Assembly: GCA_016793565.1 (NCBI GenBank) | Contig: JAEUMA010000353.1 | Coordinates: 1 to 14,759, forward strand | Source: Rhizobiaceae bacterium | Lineage (GTDB): Bacteria > Pseudomonadota > Alphaproteobacteria > Rhizobiales > Rhizobiaceae | Direction of reading: 5' to 3' | Length of the DNA: 14,759 nt | In this document: piece by piece, positions 7,224-14,366 of the stretch | Layout: every line of letters starts with the position of its first letter | How positions within the stretch are numbered: the stretch's first letter is position 1 | The notes under the pieces: model-generated | What the model saw: the letters and a program-made list of their open reading frames with translations, nothing else | Told to the model about the DNA's origin: nothing | Databases searched by the model: none | Translations under genes and position numbers: made by a program

Positions 7224-7387
7224 GGCTATCCGCCTCCGACCGGACGGTAGATGGAATTTGGTTCCTGCATGCCGCCTTGACGCGGAACGGAGTTTCGGTT
7301 TTCAGGCGAATTTCGATGTAGGCGTTTCTCCGACTCCGATGGAGGGAAGGCTAGGTTGCAGCTCCAACGCACCTACGGGGAATTCCG
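7224..7387 (+). other. Intergenic region before the sulfate importer operon
   Basis: These 164 bases separate the PotA-like gene from sbp and must hold the sbp promoter unless the two operons are read together. A TTGACG hexamer at 7277-7282 could be a -35, but I see no acceptable -10 at 16-18 bases. No clear terminator hairpin follows the ATPase gene. An ACGGGGAA Shine-Dalgarno precedes the sbp start. Confidence 0.3.
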
Positions 7388-8371
7388 ATGCGCAAATTCG
7401 TTGCCGCCGCCGCGCTGATGGCGCTTGCCATCCTTCCCGTCCAGGCGCAGTCGGCCGACCAGATCCTCAACGCCTCCTACGACATCTCGCGCGAGCTGTT
7501 CGCCAAGGTGAACGAGACATTCGTCGCCAAGAACCCCGGCAAGACGATCGACCAGTCGCATGGCGGCTCCTCCAAGCAAGCGCGCGCCATTCTTGAGGGG
7601 CTGGAGGCGGATGTCGTCACCTTCAACCAGGTGACCGACATCAACGCGCTGGTAAAGGGCGGCTTCGTCTCCGAGGACTGGCAGAGCGAGTTCGCCAACA
7701 ATGCCTCGCCCTACTATTCTCTGCCTGCTTTCCTTGTTAGGGCCGGCAATCCGAAGGGGATCAAGGACTGGAGCGATCTGGTGCGGGACGATGTCAAAGT
7801 CATCTTCCCCAACCCCAAGACGTCGGGCAATGCGCGCTACACCTATCTGGCGGCGACCGCCTACGCCAAGGAGGCCTTCGGCAACGATCCGGAAAAGGTG
7901 AAGGCCTTCATCGCCAAGCTGTTCGACAACGTGCCGGTGTTCGACACGGGTGGCCGTGCCGCGACCACGACCTTCGTCGAGCGTGGTCAGGGCGACGTGC
8001 TGATCACCTTCGAGGCCGAGACACGCGGCATCGCCAAGGAGTTCGGCGAGGACAAGTTCGACATCGTGGTACCTTCGGTCAGCCTTCTGGCGGAATTTCC
8101 GGTGGCAATCGTCGACAAGGTCGTCGACAAGCGCGGCTCGCGCGATCTCGCCAAGTCCTATCTCGACTTCCTCTACACGCCCGACGGCCAGCGAATTCTC
8201 GCCGAGAACGGTAATCGCGTGAACGATCCGGCGGTCGCGGCTGAGTTCAAGGACCAGTTTCCTGAGGTGCGCCTAGTGACCGTAGAAGACGTGTTCGGCG
8301 GATGGGATGCGATCCAGAAAGAACACTTTGCTTCCGGCGCGCTGCTCGATCAGATCTACGGCGAACGTTGA
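7388..8371 (+). CDS. sbp: Sulfate/thiosulfate-binding periplasmic protein
   Basis: This 327-aa protein captures sulfate (or thiosulfate) in the periplasm for the CysTWA importer. A signal peptide covers about residues 1-22 (ending PVQAQSA). The mature protein shows the family hallmarks: LNASYDISRELF (27-38), SHGGSSKQARAILEGLEADVV, the NPKTSGNARYTYLAA loop whose SG backbone grips the anion, GGRAATTTFVERGQGDVLI, and the C-terminal VEDVFGGWDAIQKEHFASG. The match to E. coli Sbp, recalled from memory, is close along the whole length. ATG 7388 has a good GGGGAA Shine-Dalgarno. A hairpin follows the gene, which would let sbp be made in excess over the permeases. Confidence 0.95.
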   Translation: MRKFVAAAALMALAILPVQAQSADQILNASYDISRELFAKVNETFVAKNPGKTIDQSHGGSSKQARAILEGLEADVVTFNQVTDINALVKGGFVSEDWQSEFANNASPYYSLPAFLVRAGNPKGIKDWSDLVRDDVKVIFPNPKTSGNARYTYLAATAYAKEAFGNDPEKVKAFIAKLFDNVPVFDTGGRAATTTFVERGQGDVLITFEAETRGIAKEFGEDKFDIVVPSVSLLAEFPVAIVDKVVDKRGSRDLAKSYLDFLYTPDGQRILAENGNRVNDPAVAAEFKDQFPEVRLVTVEDVFGGWDAIQKEHFASGALLDQIYGER

Positions 8372-8397
8372 CGCACTCCCGCCTTTCGTATTGATGG

Positions 8398-8430
8398 CCG
8401 GCGGGCGATGGCCCGCCGGATTTCGTTTAA
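8398..8430 (+). terminator. Terminator-like hairpin between sbp and cysT
   Basis: A perfect 9-bp stem, CCGGCGGGC (8398-8406) with GCCCGCCGG (8411-8419) and a GATG loop, is followed by ATTTCGTTT. The tail is only moderately T-rich, so partial termination or protection of sbp mRNA from 3' decay is more likely than a full stop. The following cysT, cysW and cysA still need read-through or an internal promoter within the 135-bp gap. Confidence 0.7.
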
Positions 8431-8506
8431 CGATGCAATCTTGGCGACCGATGTCCGCGCTCCTTTGCACCCCGGAATTCAACCCCAATAGCGGCAGGCG
8501 TCCCGC

Positions 8507-9331
8507 TTGACGCGCCGCCGAGTCCTGCCCGGCCTGCGGCTCGCGCTTGGCGTGACACTGCTCTATGCCGCCATTATCATCGTGCTGCCGCTGGGAGCGC
8601 TGGTGTTCAAGGCGGCGAGCCTCGGCCCGGAGGACTACTGGCGCATCGTCTCCTCCGGCCGCGCGCTCGCCAGCTACCGCGTCACCGTTCTGTCGGCGCT
8701 GGCCGCCACCGCCTTCAACCTGGTGTTCGGCATGGCGCTGGCCTGGGTCCTGGTGCGCTACCGCTTTCCAGGCAAGCGCTTTGTCGATGCGCTGGTGGAC
8801 CTGCCCTTCGCGCTGCCCACCGCGGTCGCCGGCATCGCGCTGACGACGCTGTTCGCGCCCAACGGCTGGTTCGGCGAGCCGCTGGCGGCGATCGGGGTGA
8901 CGGTCGCCTACACGCCGCTCGGCATCATGGTCGCCATGGCCTTCACCAGCCTGCCCTTCATCGTGCGTACGGTGCAGCCGGTGCTGGAGGATCTTGACCC
9001 TGCATTGGAGGAGGCGGCGCAGACGCTGGGCGGCTCCGACGCCTCGATTTTCGTGCGGGTGATCCTGCCGCTGCTGGCGCCCGCGCTCCTGGCCGGGGTA
9101 TCGCTCTCCTTCGCGCGCAGCCTTGGCGAATTCGGTGCGATCATCTTCATTGCCGGCAACCAGCCCTTCGAGACCGAGATCACCGCGCTGCTCGCCTTCA
9201 TCCGGCTGGAGGAATACGACTACCAGGCCGCCGCCGCTATCGCCTCGGTGCTGCTGATCACGGCGTTCCTGATGCTGGCGGTCACCAATCTGCTGCAGGC
9301 GCGGGCTCTGCGCTACACGGCGAGGGGTTGA
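8507..9331 (+). CDS. cysT: Sulfate/thiosulfate ABC transporter permease CysT (CysU)
   Basis: This 274-aa inner-membrane permease pairs with CysW. CysT hallmarks are VDLPFALPTAVAGIALTTLF (97-116) and ARSLGEFGAIIFIAGN (203-218); the EAA loop is EEAAQTLG (168-175). Six hydrophobic segments are visible. The start is TTG at 8507: an in-frame TAG at 8489-8491 rules out longer forms, no ATG or GTG lies between, and an AGGCG sequence sits about eight bases upstream. The next candidate, GTG at 8552, would remove the N-terminal basic residues before the first membrane segment. The stop is two bases before the cysW start. Confidence 0.93.
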   Translation: MTRRRVLPGLRLALGVTLLYAAIIIVLPLGALVFKAASLGPEDYWRIVSSGRALASYRVTVLSALAATAFNLVFGMALAWVLVRYRFPGKRFVDALVDLPFALPTAVAGIALTTLFAPNGWFGEPLAAIGVTVAYTPLGIMVAMAFTSLPFIVRTVQPVLEDLDPALEEAAQTLGGSDASIFVRVILPLLAPALLAGVSLSFARSLGEFGAIIFIAGNQPFETEITALLAFIRLEEYDYQAAAAIASVLLITAFLMLAVTNLLQARALRYTARG

Positions 9332-9333
9332 CC

Positions 9334-10230
9334 ATGGCTGCCGCCCGCGCATCCACAAGACCTCCGCGTGTCGGCGATTCGCCCAGCGTGCGCCGCGCGC
9401 TGATCGGCGTCGTGCTGGTGGTGGGGGCGCTGTTCATACTCGCTCCGCTGGTGGTGATCTTCGTTCAGGCCTTCTCGCAGGGCTTCGGCGTTTTCGCGGC
9501 GACGCTGGCCCACCCCGACACGCGCCACGCCATTCTGCTTACCGTGCTGACCGCGGCGCTCGCGGTTCCCGTCAACACCGCTTTCGGCATCGCGGCGGCC
9601 TGGGCCATCACCAAGTTTGATTTCCGGGGCAAGCGCTTCCTGCTCGTCGTGATCGAGGTGCCGTTCTCCGTCTCGCCGATCGTGGCGGGCGTCGCCTACC
9701 TCTTCGTCTACGGCCTGCAGGGCCTGTTCGGCCCGGCGCTGGAAGCCGCCGACGTCAAGATCCTGTTCGCGCTCCCCGGCATCGTGCTCGCCTCGATGTT
9801 CGTCACCGCGCCGTTCGTCGCGCGCGAGCTCATCCCGCTGATGCAGGCGCAGGGCCGCGACCTCGAGGAGGCGGCGACGTCGCTTGGAGCATCTGGCTGG
9901 CGCACCTTCTGGTCTGTAACGCTGCCCAACATCCGCTGGGCGCTGCTTTACGGCGTGGTGCTGTGCAACGCCCGCGTGATGGGCGAGTTCGGCGCCGTGT
10001 CGGTGGTGTCGGGCAACATCCGCGGCCAGACCAACACTCTGCCGCTCCATATCGAACTGCTCTACCACGATTACCAGACGGTCGGCGCCTTCGCGGCAGC
10101 GTCCGTCCTGACGGTGCTTGCCGTCTTCACCATCGTTGCCAAGGCGCTGCTCGAACGGCAGGGCGCGGGGCGTGCCCGCCGCCCGTCGCTTGCCGGGCCC
10201 GCGGCCAAACCCGCAGGAGGCAAGGCGTGA
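9334..10230 (+). CDS. cysW: Sulfate/thiosulfate ABC transporter permease CysW
   Basis: This 298-aa membrane protein is the second sulfate channel subunit. CysW hallmarks are FSVSPIVAGVAYLFVYGLQG (111-130), NARVMGEFGAVSVVSGNIRG (212-231) and LPLHIELLYHDYQTVGAF (236-253). The EAA loop is EEAATSLG (178-185). The ATG at 9334 was preferred to an in-frame TTG at 9328 because GAGGGG at 9322-9327 gives correct spacing. The stop overlaps the cysA GTG start (bases 10227-10230), so the two are translationally coupled. The C-terminal 25 residues are Arg/Ala/Pro-rich and extend past the last membrane segment. Confidence 0.94.
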   Translation: MAAARASTRPPRVGDSPSVRRALIGVVLVVGALFILAPLVVIFVQAFSQGFGVFAATLAHPDTRHAILLTVLTAALAVPVNTAFGIAAAWAITKFDFRGKRFLLVVIEVPFSVSPIVAGVAYLFVYGLQGLFGPALEAADVKILFALPGIVLASMFVTAPFVARELIPLMQAQGRDLEEAATSLGASGWRTFWSVTLPNIRWALLYGVVLCNARVMGEFGAVSVVSGNIRGQTNTLPLHIELLYHDYQTVGAFAAASVLTVLAVFTIVAKALLERQGAGRARRPSLAGPAAKPAGGKA

Positions 10231-11246
10231 AGATCCGCCTCGACAACGTCGTCAAGACCTTCGAGACATTCCGGGCCGTGCACGGCGTGTCGCTCGACAT
10301 CGACAGCGGCCAGCTCGTCGCCCTGCTCGGCCCGTCCGGCTCGGGCAAGACGACCATCCTGCGCATGATCGCCGGGCTCGAATATGCCGATGGCGGCCGC
10401 ATCTTCTTCGGCGATATCGACGCCACGGCCATTCCGGTGCGCGACCGCGGCGTCGGTTTCGTGTTCCAGAACTACGCGCTGTTTCCGCACATGACGGTCG
10501 GCGAGAACATCGCCTTTGGCATGAAGGTGTCGAAGGTGCGGCGCTCGCGCGAGGCGATGGCCGCGCGTGTCGGCGAACTGCTGGACCAGGTGCGGCTTTC
10601 CGGTCTGGCGGACCGGTTTCCATCGCAGATCTCGGGCGGCCAGCGCCAGCGCGTGGCGCTCGCCCGCGCGCTGGCAGTCGATCCCAAGGTTCTGCTGCTC
10701 GACGAGCCGTTCGGCGCCCTCGACGCCAATGTGCGTCGCGAACTGCGGCGCTGGCTGCGCGAGTTTCACGACCAGTTGGGCATCACCACGATCTTCGTCA
10801 CCCACGACCAGGAGGAAGCGCTTGATCTCGCCGACCGCGTCGTCATCCTCAACGAAGGCCGGATCGTCCAGCAGGGCACGCCGGAAGAAGTCTGCCGCCG
10901 TCCGGACTCGGCCTTCGTCATGCGCTTTCTCGGCGATGCGCATCGCCTCGTCGGCAAGGTCACCGGCGGGGTGGCCAAGGTGGCGGGCGGGACGGTTAAC
11001 GTCGATGGACCGCAGGCCGGCGAGGTGGAGATCCTCGTCCGCCCGGGCGACGTCCGCTGGGGGGAGGGCGACATTCCCGCTTCCGTCATCCGCATCATCG
11101 ACCGTCCGGACGGTCGCCGCCTGCTGGCACGGCTGGATGATGGCTCCGACGTGGAGATCGATACGCCGCCCGAAACGGCGGTGGCGAGCGGCGACCGGGG
11201 GACCGTGCGAGTCATGCGCGCTCAGGTGTTTCCGCTGCGGAACTGA
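10227..11246 (+). CDS. cysA: Sulfate/thiosulfate import ATPase CysA
   Basis: This 339-aa cytoplasmic ATPase drives the CysTW channel. Motifs are Walker A GPSGSGKT (35-42), Q-loop Gln81 in VFQNYALFPH, signature ISGGQ (135-139; Ile in place of the usual Leu), Walker B VLLLDEP (155-161), D-loop FGALD (162-166) and switch His193. A C-terminal TOBE-like domain covers about 240-335. The start is GTG at 10227, six bases after a perfect AGGAGG (10215-10220), overlapping the cysW stop as GTGA. The assignment to sulfate rests on the operon with sbp, cysT and cysW as well as on CysA-like sequence; the ATPase alone could not be told from other MalK-class proteins. Confidence 0.93.
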   Translation: MKIRLDNVVKTFETFRAVHGVSLDIDSGQLVALLGPSGSGKTTILRMIAGLEYADGGRIFFGDIDATAIPVRDRGVGFVFQNYALFPHMTVGENIAFGMKVSKVRRSREAMAARVGELLDQVRLSGLADRFPSQISGGQRQRVALARALAVDPKVLLLDEPFGALDANVRRELRRWLREFHDQLGITTIFVTHDQEEALDLADRVVILNEGRIVQQGTPEEVCRRPDSAFVMRFLGDAHRLVGKVTGGVAKVAGGTVNVDGPQAGEVEILVRPGDVRWGEGDIPASVIRIIDRPDGRRLLARLDDGSDVEIDTPPETAVASGDRGTVRVMRAQVFPLRN

Positions 11247-11349
11247 AGTCAGCCGATTTCCGGGGCCGGCTCTCTGTGCCCCTGCGCTGTCGATCGCGGT
11301 TGCCGGTATCGAGGGTTAGGGGTAGGTCTCCTCGCGGAGCAGGACACCC

Positions 11350-12405
11350 GTGAGCACAGGCAACAGTCAAGGCAGCAAGGCGCAGCGTTCCCGCCGGCCG
11401 ACGATCGCGGATGTGGCCCGCCTCGCCAACGTGTCCCAGATGACGGTGTCCAATGTCGTCAATCGACGCTTCGGCTCGATGGGCCAGCAGACGCGTGAGA
11501 CGGTCGAGAAGGCTATCGCGGAACTCGGATACCGGCCGCATGCCAGCGGCCGCAGCCTAAAACTGTCGAAGCGTTTCTCGATCGGCATGGTGGTCGTCGA
11601 CGAATCACCGACCTTCCTCGCGGATCCCTTCATCACCAACCTCGTCGCCGGACTCAGCAACCATCTCAACCAGCGCGACTACGGGCTTGTCGTCCAGGGA
11701 ATGCGGGCGGATCATCTGCCTGAGGCCGCGCTGATCCGCCGGCACGAGACGGATGCGCTTTGCGTTTTTCTTTCGGGGGAACGCGCGAAGCGCGCGCAGA
11801 TGATCTCGGACTTCGCGGGTTTGGGGCAGCCGGTCGTCGTGATGCAGGAAGCCGTGCCGAAGGGGTCTGGCCTTTATTCGGTGCGGCAGGACGACCGGGC
11901 GGGTAGCGCAGAACTGGCGCTTCACCTCCACGCCCGCGGGGCTAGGCACGTCCTCTTTCTCGCCCCGGATGTCGCATGGCCGGCGATCGAGGAGCGCATC
12001 GAGGGCGCCCGTACCGTCCTTCTGGCCAGAGAATGCCGGTTTTCGGTCGTCCAGTGCGGCGACGGCGGCTTCGACGCGACCCGCACCGCTCTCGCCGCTG
12101 CAGTGGCAGCGGGCGGCTGGCCCCCCGCGATCATGGGAGGCAACGATCAGATGGGCATCGCCGCACTCAAATGGTGCGCGGACCAGGGCAGGACTGCACC
12201 TTCGGATATCCTCGTCAGCGGATTTAATGCCTTCGAGACCTGGCGATACTCGACTCCCTCGCTGACCACCGTGGTCTCGCCTGCCTATGAGCTGGGCGAA
12301 ACCGCGGGCGGCATCCTGCTCTCCGTCCTGCAAGGCGAACCGGTGCGGCGCCGCGAACATGTTCTACCCGTGCGCCTGAAAATCGGCGGCTCGACCGACG
12401 TCTGA
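11350..12405 (+). CDS. LacI-family transcriptional regulator (cassette B)
   Basis: This 351-aa regulator has a helix-turn-helix at 18-37 (TIADVARLANVSQMTVSNVV) and a hinge helix around 66-72 (SGRSLKL) with Leu70 for minor-groove contact. A sugar-binding-protein-like effector domain follows, including IMGGNDQMGIAAL (261-273) and SGFNAFETWRY (290-300). The recognition helix differs from that of the first LacI protein (VSQMTVSN against VSTATVSR), so the two should read different operators. The start is GTG at 11350, with AGGA five bases upstream; the 103-bp gap after cysA holds no clear terminator or promoter. The gene lies 98 bp upstream of, and in line with, the DHDPS-like gene whose leader carries a perfect palindrome. 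It is therefore the likely local repressor. Confidence 0.93.
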   Translation: MSTGNSQGSKAQRSRRPTIADVARLANVSQMTVSNVVNRRFGSMGQQTRETVEKAIAELGYRPHASGRSLKLSKRFSIGMVVVDESPTFLADPFITNLVAGLSNHLNQRDYGLVVQGMRADHLPEAALIRRHETDALCVFLSGERAKRAQMISDFAGLGQPVVVMQEAVPKGSGLYSVRQDDRAGSAELALHLHARGARHVLFLAPDVAWPAIEERIEGARTVLLARECRFSVVQCGDGGFDATRTALAAAVAAGGWPPAIMGGNDQMGIAALKWCADQGRTAPSDILVSGFNAFETWRYSTPSLTTVVSPAYELGETAGGILLSVLQGEPVRRREHVLPVRLKIGGSTDV

Positions 12406-12446
12406 CCCACGAGACGCCTGAGGCCCAACGATCGGCAACGAACCTC

Positions 12447-12475
12447 TTGCCAGCGGGAAACAACCTCGATAGCTT
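12447..12475 (+). promoter_or_regulatory. Possible promoter of the DHDPS-like operon
   Basis: TTGCCA (12447-12452) is a fair -35, and TAGCTT (12470-12475), 17 bases on, is a weak -10. Transcription would then begin at about 12482, inside the palindrome at 12477-12492, giving a very short leader. A shifted -10 (TATGTT, 12475-12480) is possible but badly spaced. Confidence 0.35.
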
Positions 12476-12476
12476 A

Positions 12477-12492
12477 TGTTTAACGTTAAACA
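12477..12492. promoter_or_regulatory. Perfect 16-bp palindromic operator before the DHDPS-like gene
   Basis: TGTTTAACGTTAAACA is an exact inverted repeat centred on a CG step, the classic form of a LacI-family operator. It overlaps by one base the AAGGAG Shine-Dalgarno (12492-12497) of the gene starting at 12504. The neighbouring LacI gene ends 71 bp upstream. Repressor bound here would block the transcription start of the lyase-transporter operon. Confidence 0.8.
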
Positions 12493-12503
12493 AGGAGCTG
12501 CCG

Positions 12504-13403
12504 GTGGCTGGGACCCGTTCTGGATTTCATGGCGTCTATCCGATGATCTACGCCCATTTCGATGCCGACGGCGGCATTGCCACTGCTCCGGTGGAAGCCG
12601 CGGTCAAGGCGATGATCAAGCATGGCGTGCACGGTCTAGCCGTTCTCGGCCTTGCGTCGGAGGTGAACAAACTGAGCCGTGCGGCGCGGATTCAGCTTCT
12701 GGAGTGCGTTTCGGCCACCAATGCGGGCCAGGTTCCGCTGAGCGTGACCGTTGCGGAAAACAGCGTGGCGGGGCAGGTCGAGTTCGCGCGTATCGCACGG
12801 GACGCCGGTGCGAAATGGCTGGTATTGCAGCCGCCGCCGGTATCGCACATCGAGGAAGGCCAGCTTCTGTCTTTCTTCAGCGCCGTCATCGACAAGGTCG
12901 ATCTCCCGGTCGGCATCCAGAATGCCCCGCAGTATCTCGGCATCGGGCTGTCCAATGCGGGGCTGCGTGAACTGGCACGACGTCACGCCAATTTCCTCGT
13001 CGCCAAGACCGAGGGCAGTAGCGTCGCGATCGCCCGGCTTGTGGAAGAGACCGAAGGTCTGTTCGACGTCTTCAACGGGCGCGGTGGATACGAATTGCCC
13101 GACATACTGCGCGCCGGCGCCGCCGGAGTCATCCCGGGCGGGGAGAGCTTCGACTGGTTCGTGCGGGTCTACGACGCGTTCCGCCGGGGCGACGAGGCCG
13201 AGGCCGAGGCTGCCTACCGGCAAGTGCTGCCGCTGATCGTGTTTCTCGAAGAGAGCATCGATCACCTCGTAACCTACGGAAAGCAGGTTCTGGGGCGGCG
13301 CCTGGGTATCGATCCGGGTTCGGCGCCCCTTCCATCGACCGTGTGCACACCATTCGGCCTGGCGGCTGCAAACCGCTTCGCTGATGCGCTTTCGTCGCTT
13401 TGA
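12504..13403 (+). CDS. DHDPS/N-acetylneuraminate lyase family protein, non-canonical active site
   Basis: This 299-aa protein has the length and pattern of class I (Schiff-base) aldolases of the DapA/NanA family, which join or split a 2-oxo acid and an aldehyde. The Schiff-base lysine is Lys168 in FLVAKTEGSS, and NGRGG follows at 191-195. Other key sites are changed: GTTGE is GLASE (49-53), the TPYYN segment is QPPPV (109-113), and YNxP is QNAP (139-142), so both catalytic tyrosines of DapA are absent. It is thus unlikely to make dihydrodipicolinate. Start GTG 12504 was chosen for its ideal AAGGAG six bases upstream; the upstream TTG at 12447 lies before the operator. The operon with an uptake system suggests it degrades the imported compound. 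Confidence 0.88.
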   Translation: MAGTRSGFHGVYPMIYAHFDADGGIATAPVEAAVKAMIKHGVHGLAVLGLASEVNKLSRAARIQLLECVSATNAGQVPLSVTVAENSVAGQVEFARIARDAGAKWLVLQPPPVSHIEEGQLLSFFSAVIDKVDLPVGIQNAPQYLGIGLSNAGLRELARRHANFLVAKTEGSSVAIARLVEETEGLFDVFNGRGGYELPDILRAGAAGVIPGGESFDWFVRVYDAFRRGDEAEAEAAYRQVLPLIVFLEESIDHLVTYGKQVLGRRLGIDPGSAPLPSTVCTPFGLAAANRFADALSSL

Positions 13404-13411
13404 CGAAGCGC
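13386..13411 (+). repeat. Stem-loop across the stop codon of the DHDPS-like gene
   Basis: GCGCTTTCGTC (13386-13396) can pair with GACGAAGCGC (13402-13411), giving ten base pairs with one bulged T and a GCTTT loop. The gene's TGA (13401-13403) sits in the loop and right arm. No T-run follows, so it is not an ordinary terminator; it could affect mRNA decay or coupling to the next gene, or be chance. Confidence 0.35.
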
Positions 13412-13465
13412 TCCGGAGGCTTTGCTGCCTCGACATTCGTCAATTCAAGCTACAGGGGAACAGAC

Positions 13466-14311
13466 ATGGCATTTGAACTTTCGCGCAGAACGTTTGTCGC
13501 CGGCCTGGCTGGCATCGGCACGGCCCTCACCGTCGGCAGGGCGTCGGCCGAGGATGACCTGCTCGCACAGATCAAGAAGCGCGGCTTCATGCGTGTGGGC
13601 ACCTTCTCGATTCCACCAGAGGCATGGATCGACATCGACACCGGCGAATGGCGCGGCATCGATGCCGACTTCACCAAGGCGATCGCGAAATCCATCGGCG
13701 TCGAGGTCGATCCCGTCGTTCTCGTGCACAGCGCACTGGCGCCTGCTCTCGAGGCCAACAGGGTCGACGTAATCGCCGGTCTCTATCGCACGCCGGAGCG
13801 GGAGAAGGTGATGGCCTACAATGAGGTGCCTTTCTGGTACGGCATCGACGTTGTCATCACCGGCAAGGACAGCGGTGTGGCAAAGGTCGACGACCTGAAA
13901 GGCAAGGTCATAGGCACCGTTCGCGGCTCGGCGCAGGAAGTCGAGGCCGAAGCCCTCAAGACCCAGTATGGCATCGCCGAGATCCGCAAGTTCGATTCGG
14001 CCGATCCGATGCTGATGGATCTCAAGGCGGGCCGCCTAGATGCGGCGATCTGGTGGGGCTTCACCTTCGACTATGCCGTGCAGAAAAACCCGGCCTATGA
14101 TTTCAAGGTGGTCGAATATCTGGCGCCGCAGTATCTGGGCAGCGATACTTTGCCGGCCACGCATTACGTGTTCGCCAAGGAGGGCACGCAGTCCCTGATC
14201 GAGGCGTTCGACGCCGAGATCAAGCGGCTCAAGGCTTCCGGCGAGGACAAGAAGATCATGGATTCCTACGGGCTGACGAACCCGGCATATGTCACCGGCG
14301 CCATGAAATGA
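13466..14311 (+). CDS. Family-3 (polar amino acid type) periplasmic binding protein
   Basis: This 281-aa binding protein belongs to the His/Gln/Arg-type family. The N-terminus SRRTFVAGLAG followed by a hydrophobic stretch to ASA (26-28) looks like a twin-arginine or Sec signal peptide. The mature part shows KKRGFMRVG, EWRGIDADFTKAIAKSIGV, and RTPEREKVMAY (108-118), where Arg112 matches the ligand carboxylate-binding arginine. The acidic residue that normally binds the alpha-ammonium group after DAA is replaced: LDAAIWWG (191-198) has Trp197 there. This suggests an acid ligand without a standard alpha-amino group. ATG 13466 follows a good AGGGGAA. The gene lies 62 bp after the lyase and 55 bp before the permease, in one operon. 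Confidence 0.9.
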   Translation: MAFELSRRTFVAGLAGIGTALTVGRASAEDDLLAQIKKRGFMRVGTFSIPPEAWIDIDTGEWRGIDADFTKAIAKSIGVEVDPVVLVHSALAPALEANRVDVIAGLYRTPEREKVMAYNEVPFWYGIDVVITGKDSGVAKVDDLKGKVIGTVRGSAQEVEAEALKTQYGIAEIRKFDSADPMLMDLKAGRLDAAIWWGFTFDYAVQKNPAYDFKVVEYLAPQYLGSDTLPATHYVFAKEGTQSLIEAFDAEIKRLKASGEDKKIMDSYGLTNPAYVTGAMK

Positions 14312-14318
14312 CCACGCA

Positions 14319-14344
14319 GCCGGCGGGCCCAAGGGCCCGCCGGC
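14319..14344 (+). terminator. Strong GC stem-loop between binding protein and permease genes
   Basis: GCCGGCGGGCCC (14319-14330) and GGGCCCGCCGGC (14333-14344) form a perfect inverted repeat; with a realistic CAAG loop the stem is 11 bp. No T-run follows, so it is better read as an mRNA-stabilising or partly terminating element that raises the binding protein over the permease. Its core resembles the hairpin after sbp. Confidence 0.6.
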
Positions 14345-14366
14345 GTTCCAGCGGGAACCTGTTGCA

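Noticed and set aside
7388..8371. Idea that the Sbp pocket had lost an aromatic sulfate ligand (ITFEAE segment)
   Set aside because: My recollection of E. coli Sbp has Phe in the same segment, so this is not a real deviation.
8424..8432. CGTTTAACG resembling a half-site of the second LacI operator
   Set aside because: Only one half matches and it is the T-rich tail of the sbp hairpin.
10996..11003. GTTAACGT-like sequence inside cysA as a second operator
   Set aside because: It is within coding sequence, lacks symmetry beyond a few bases and is far from a start.
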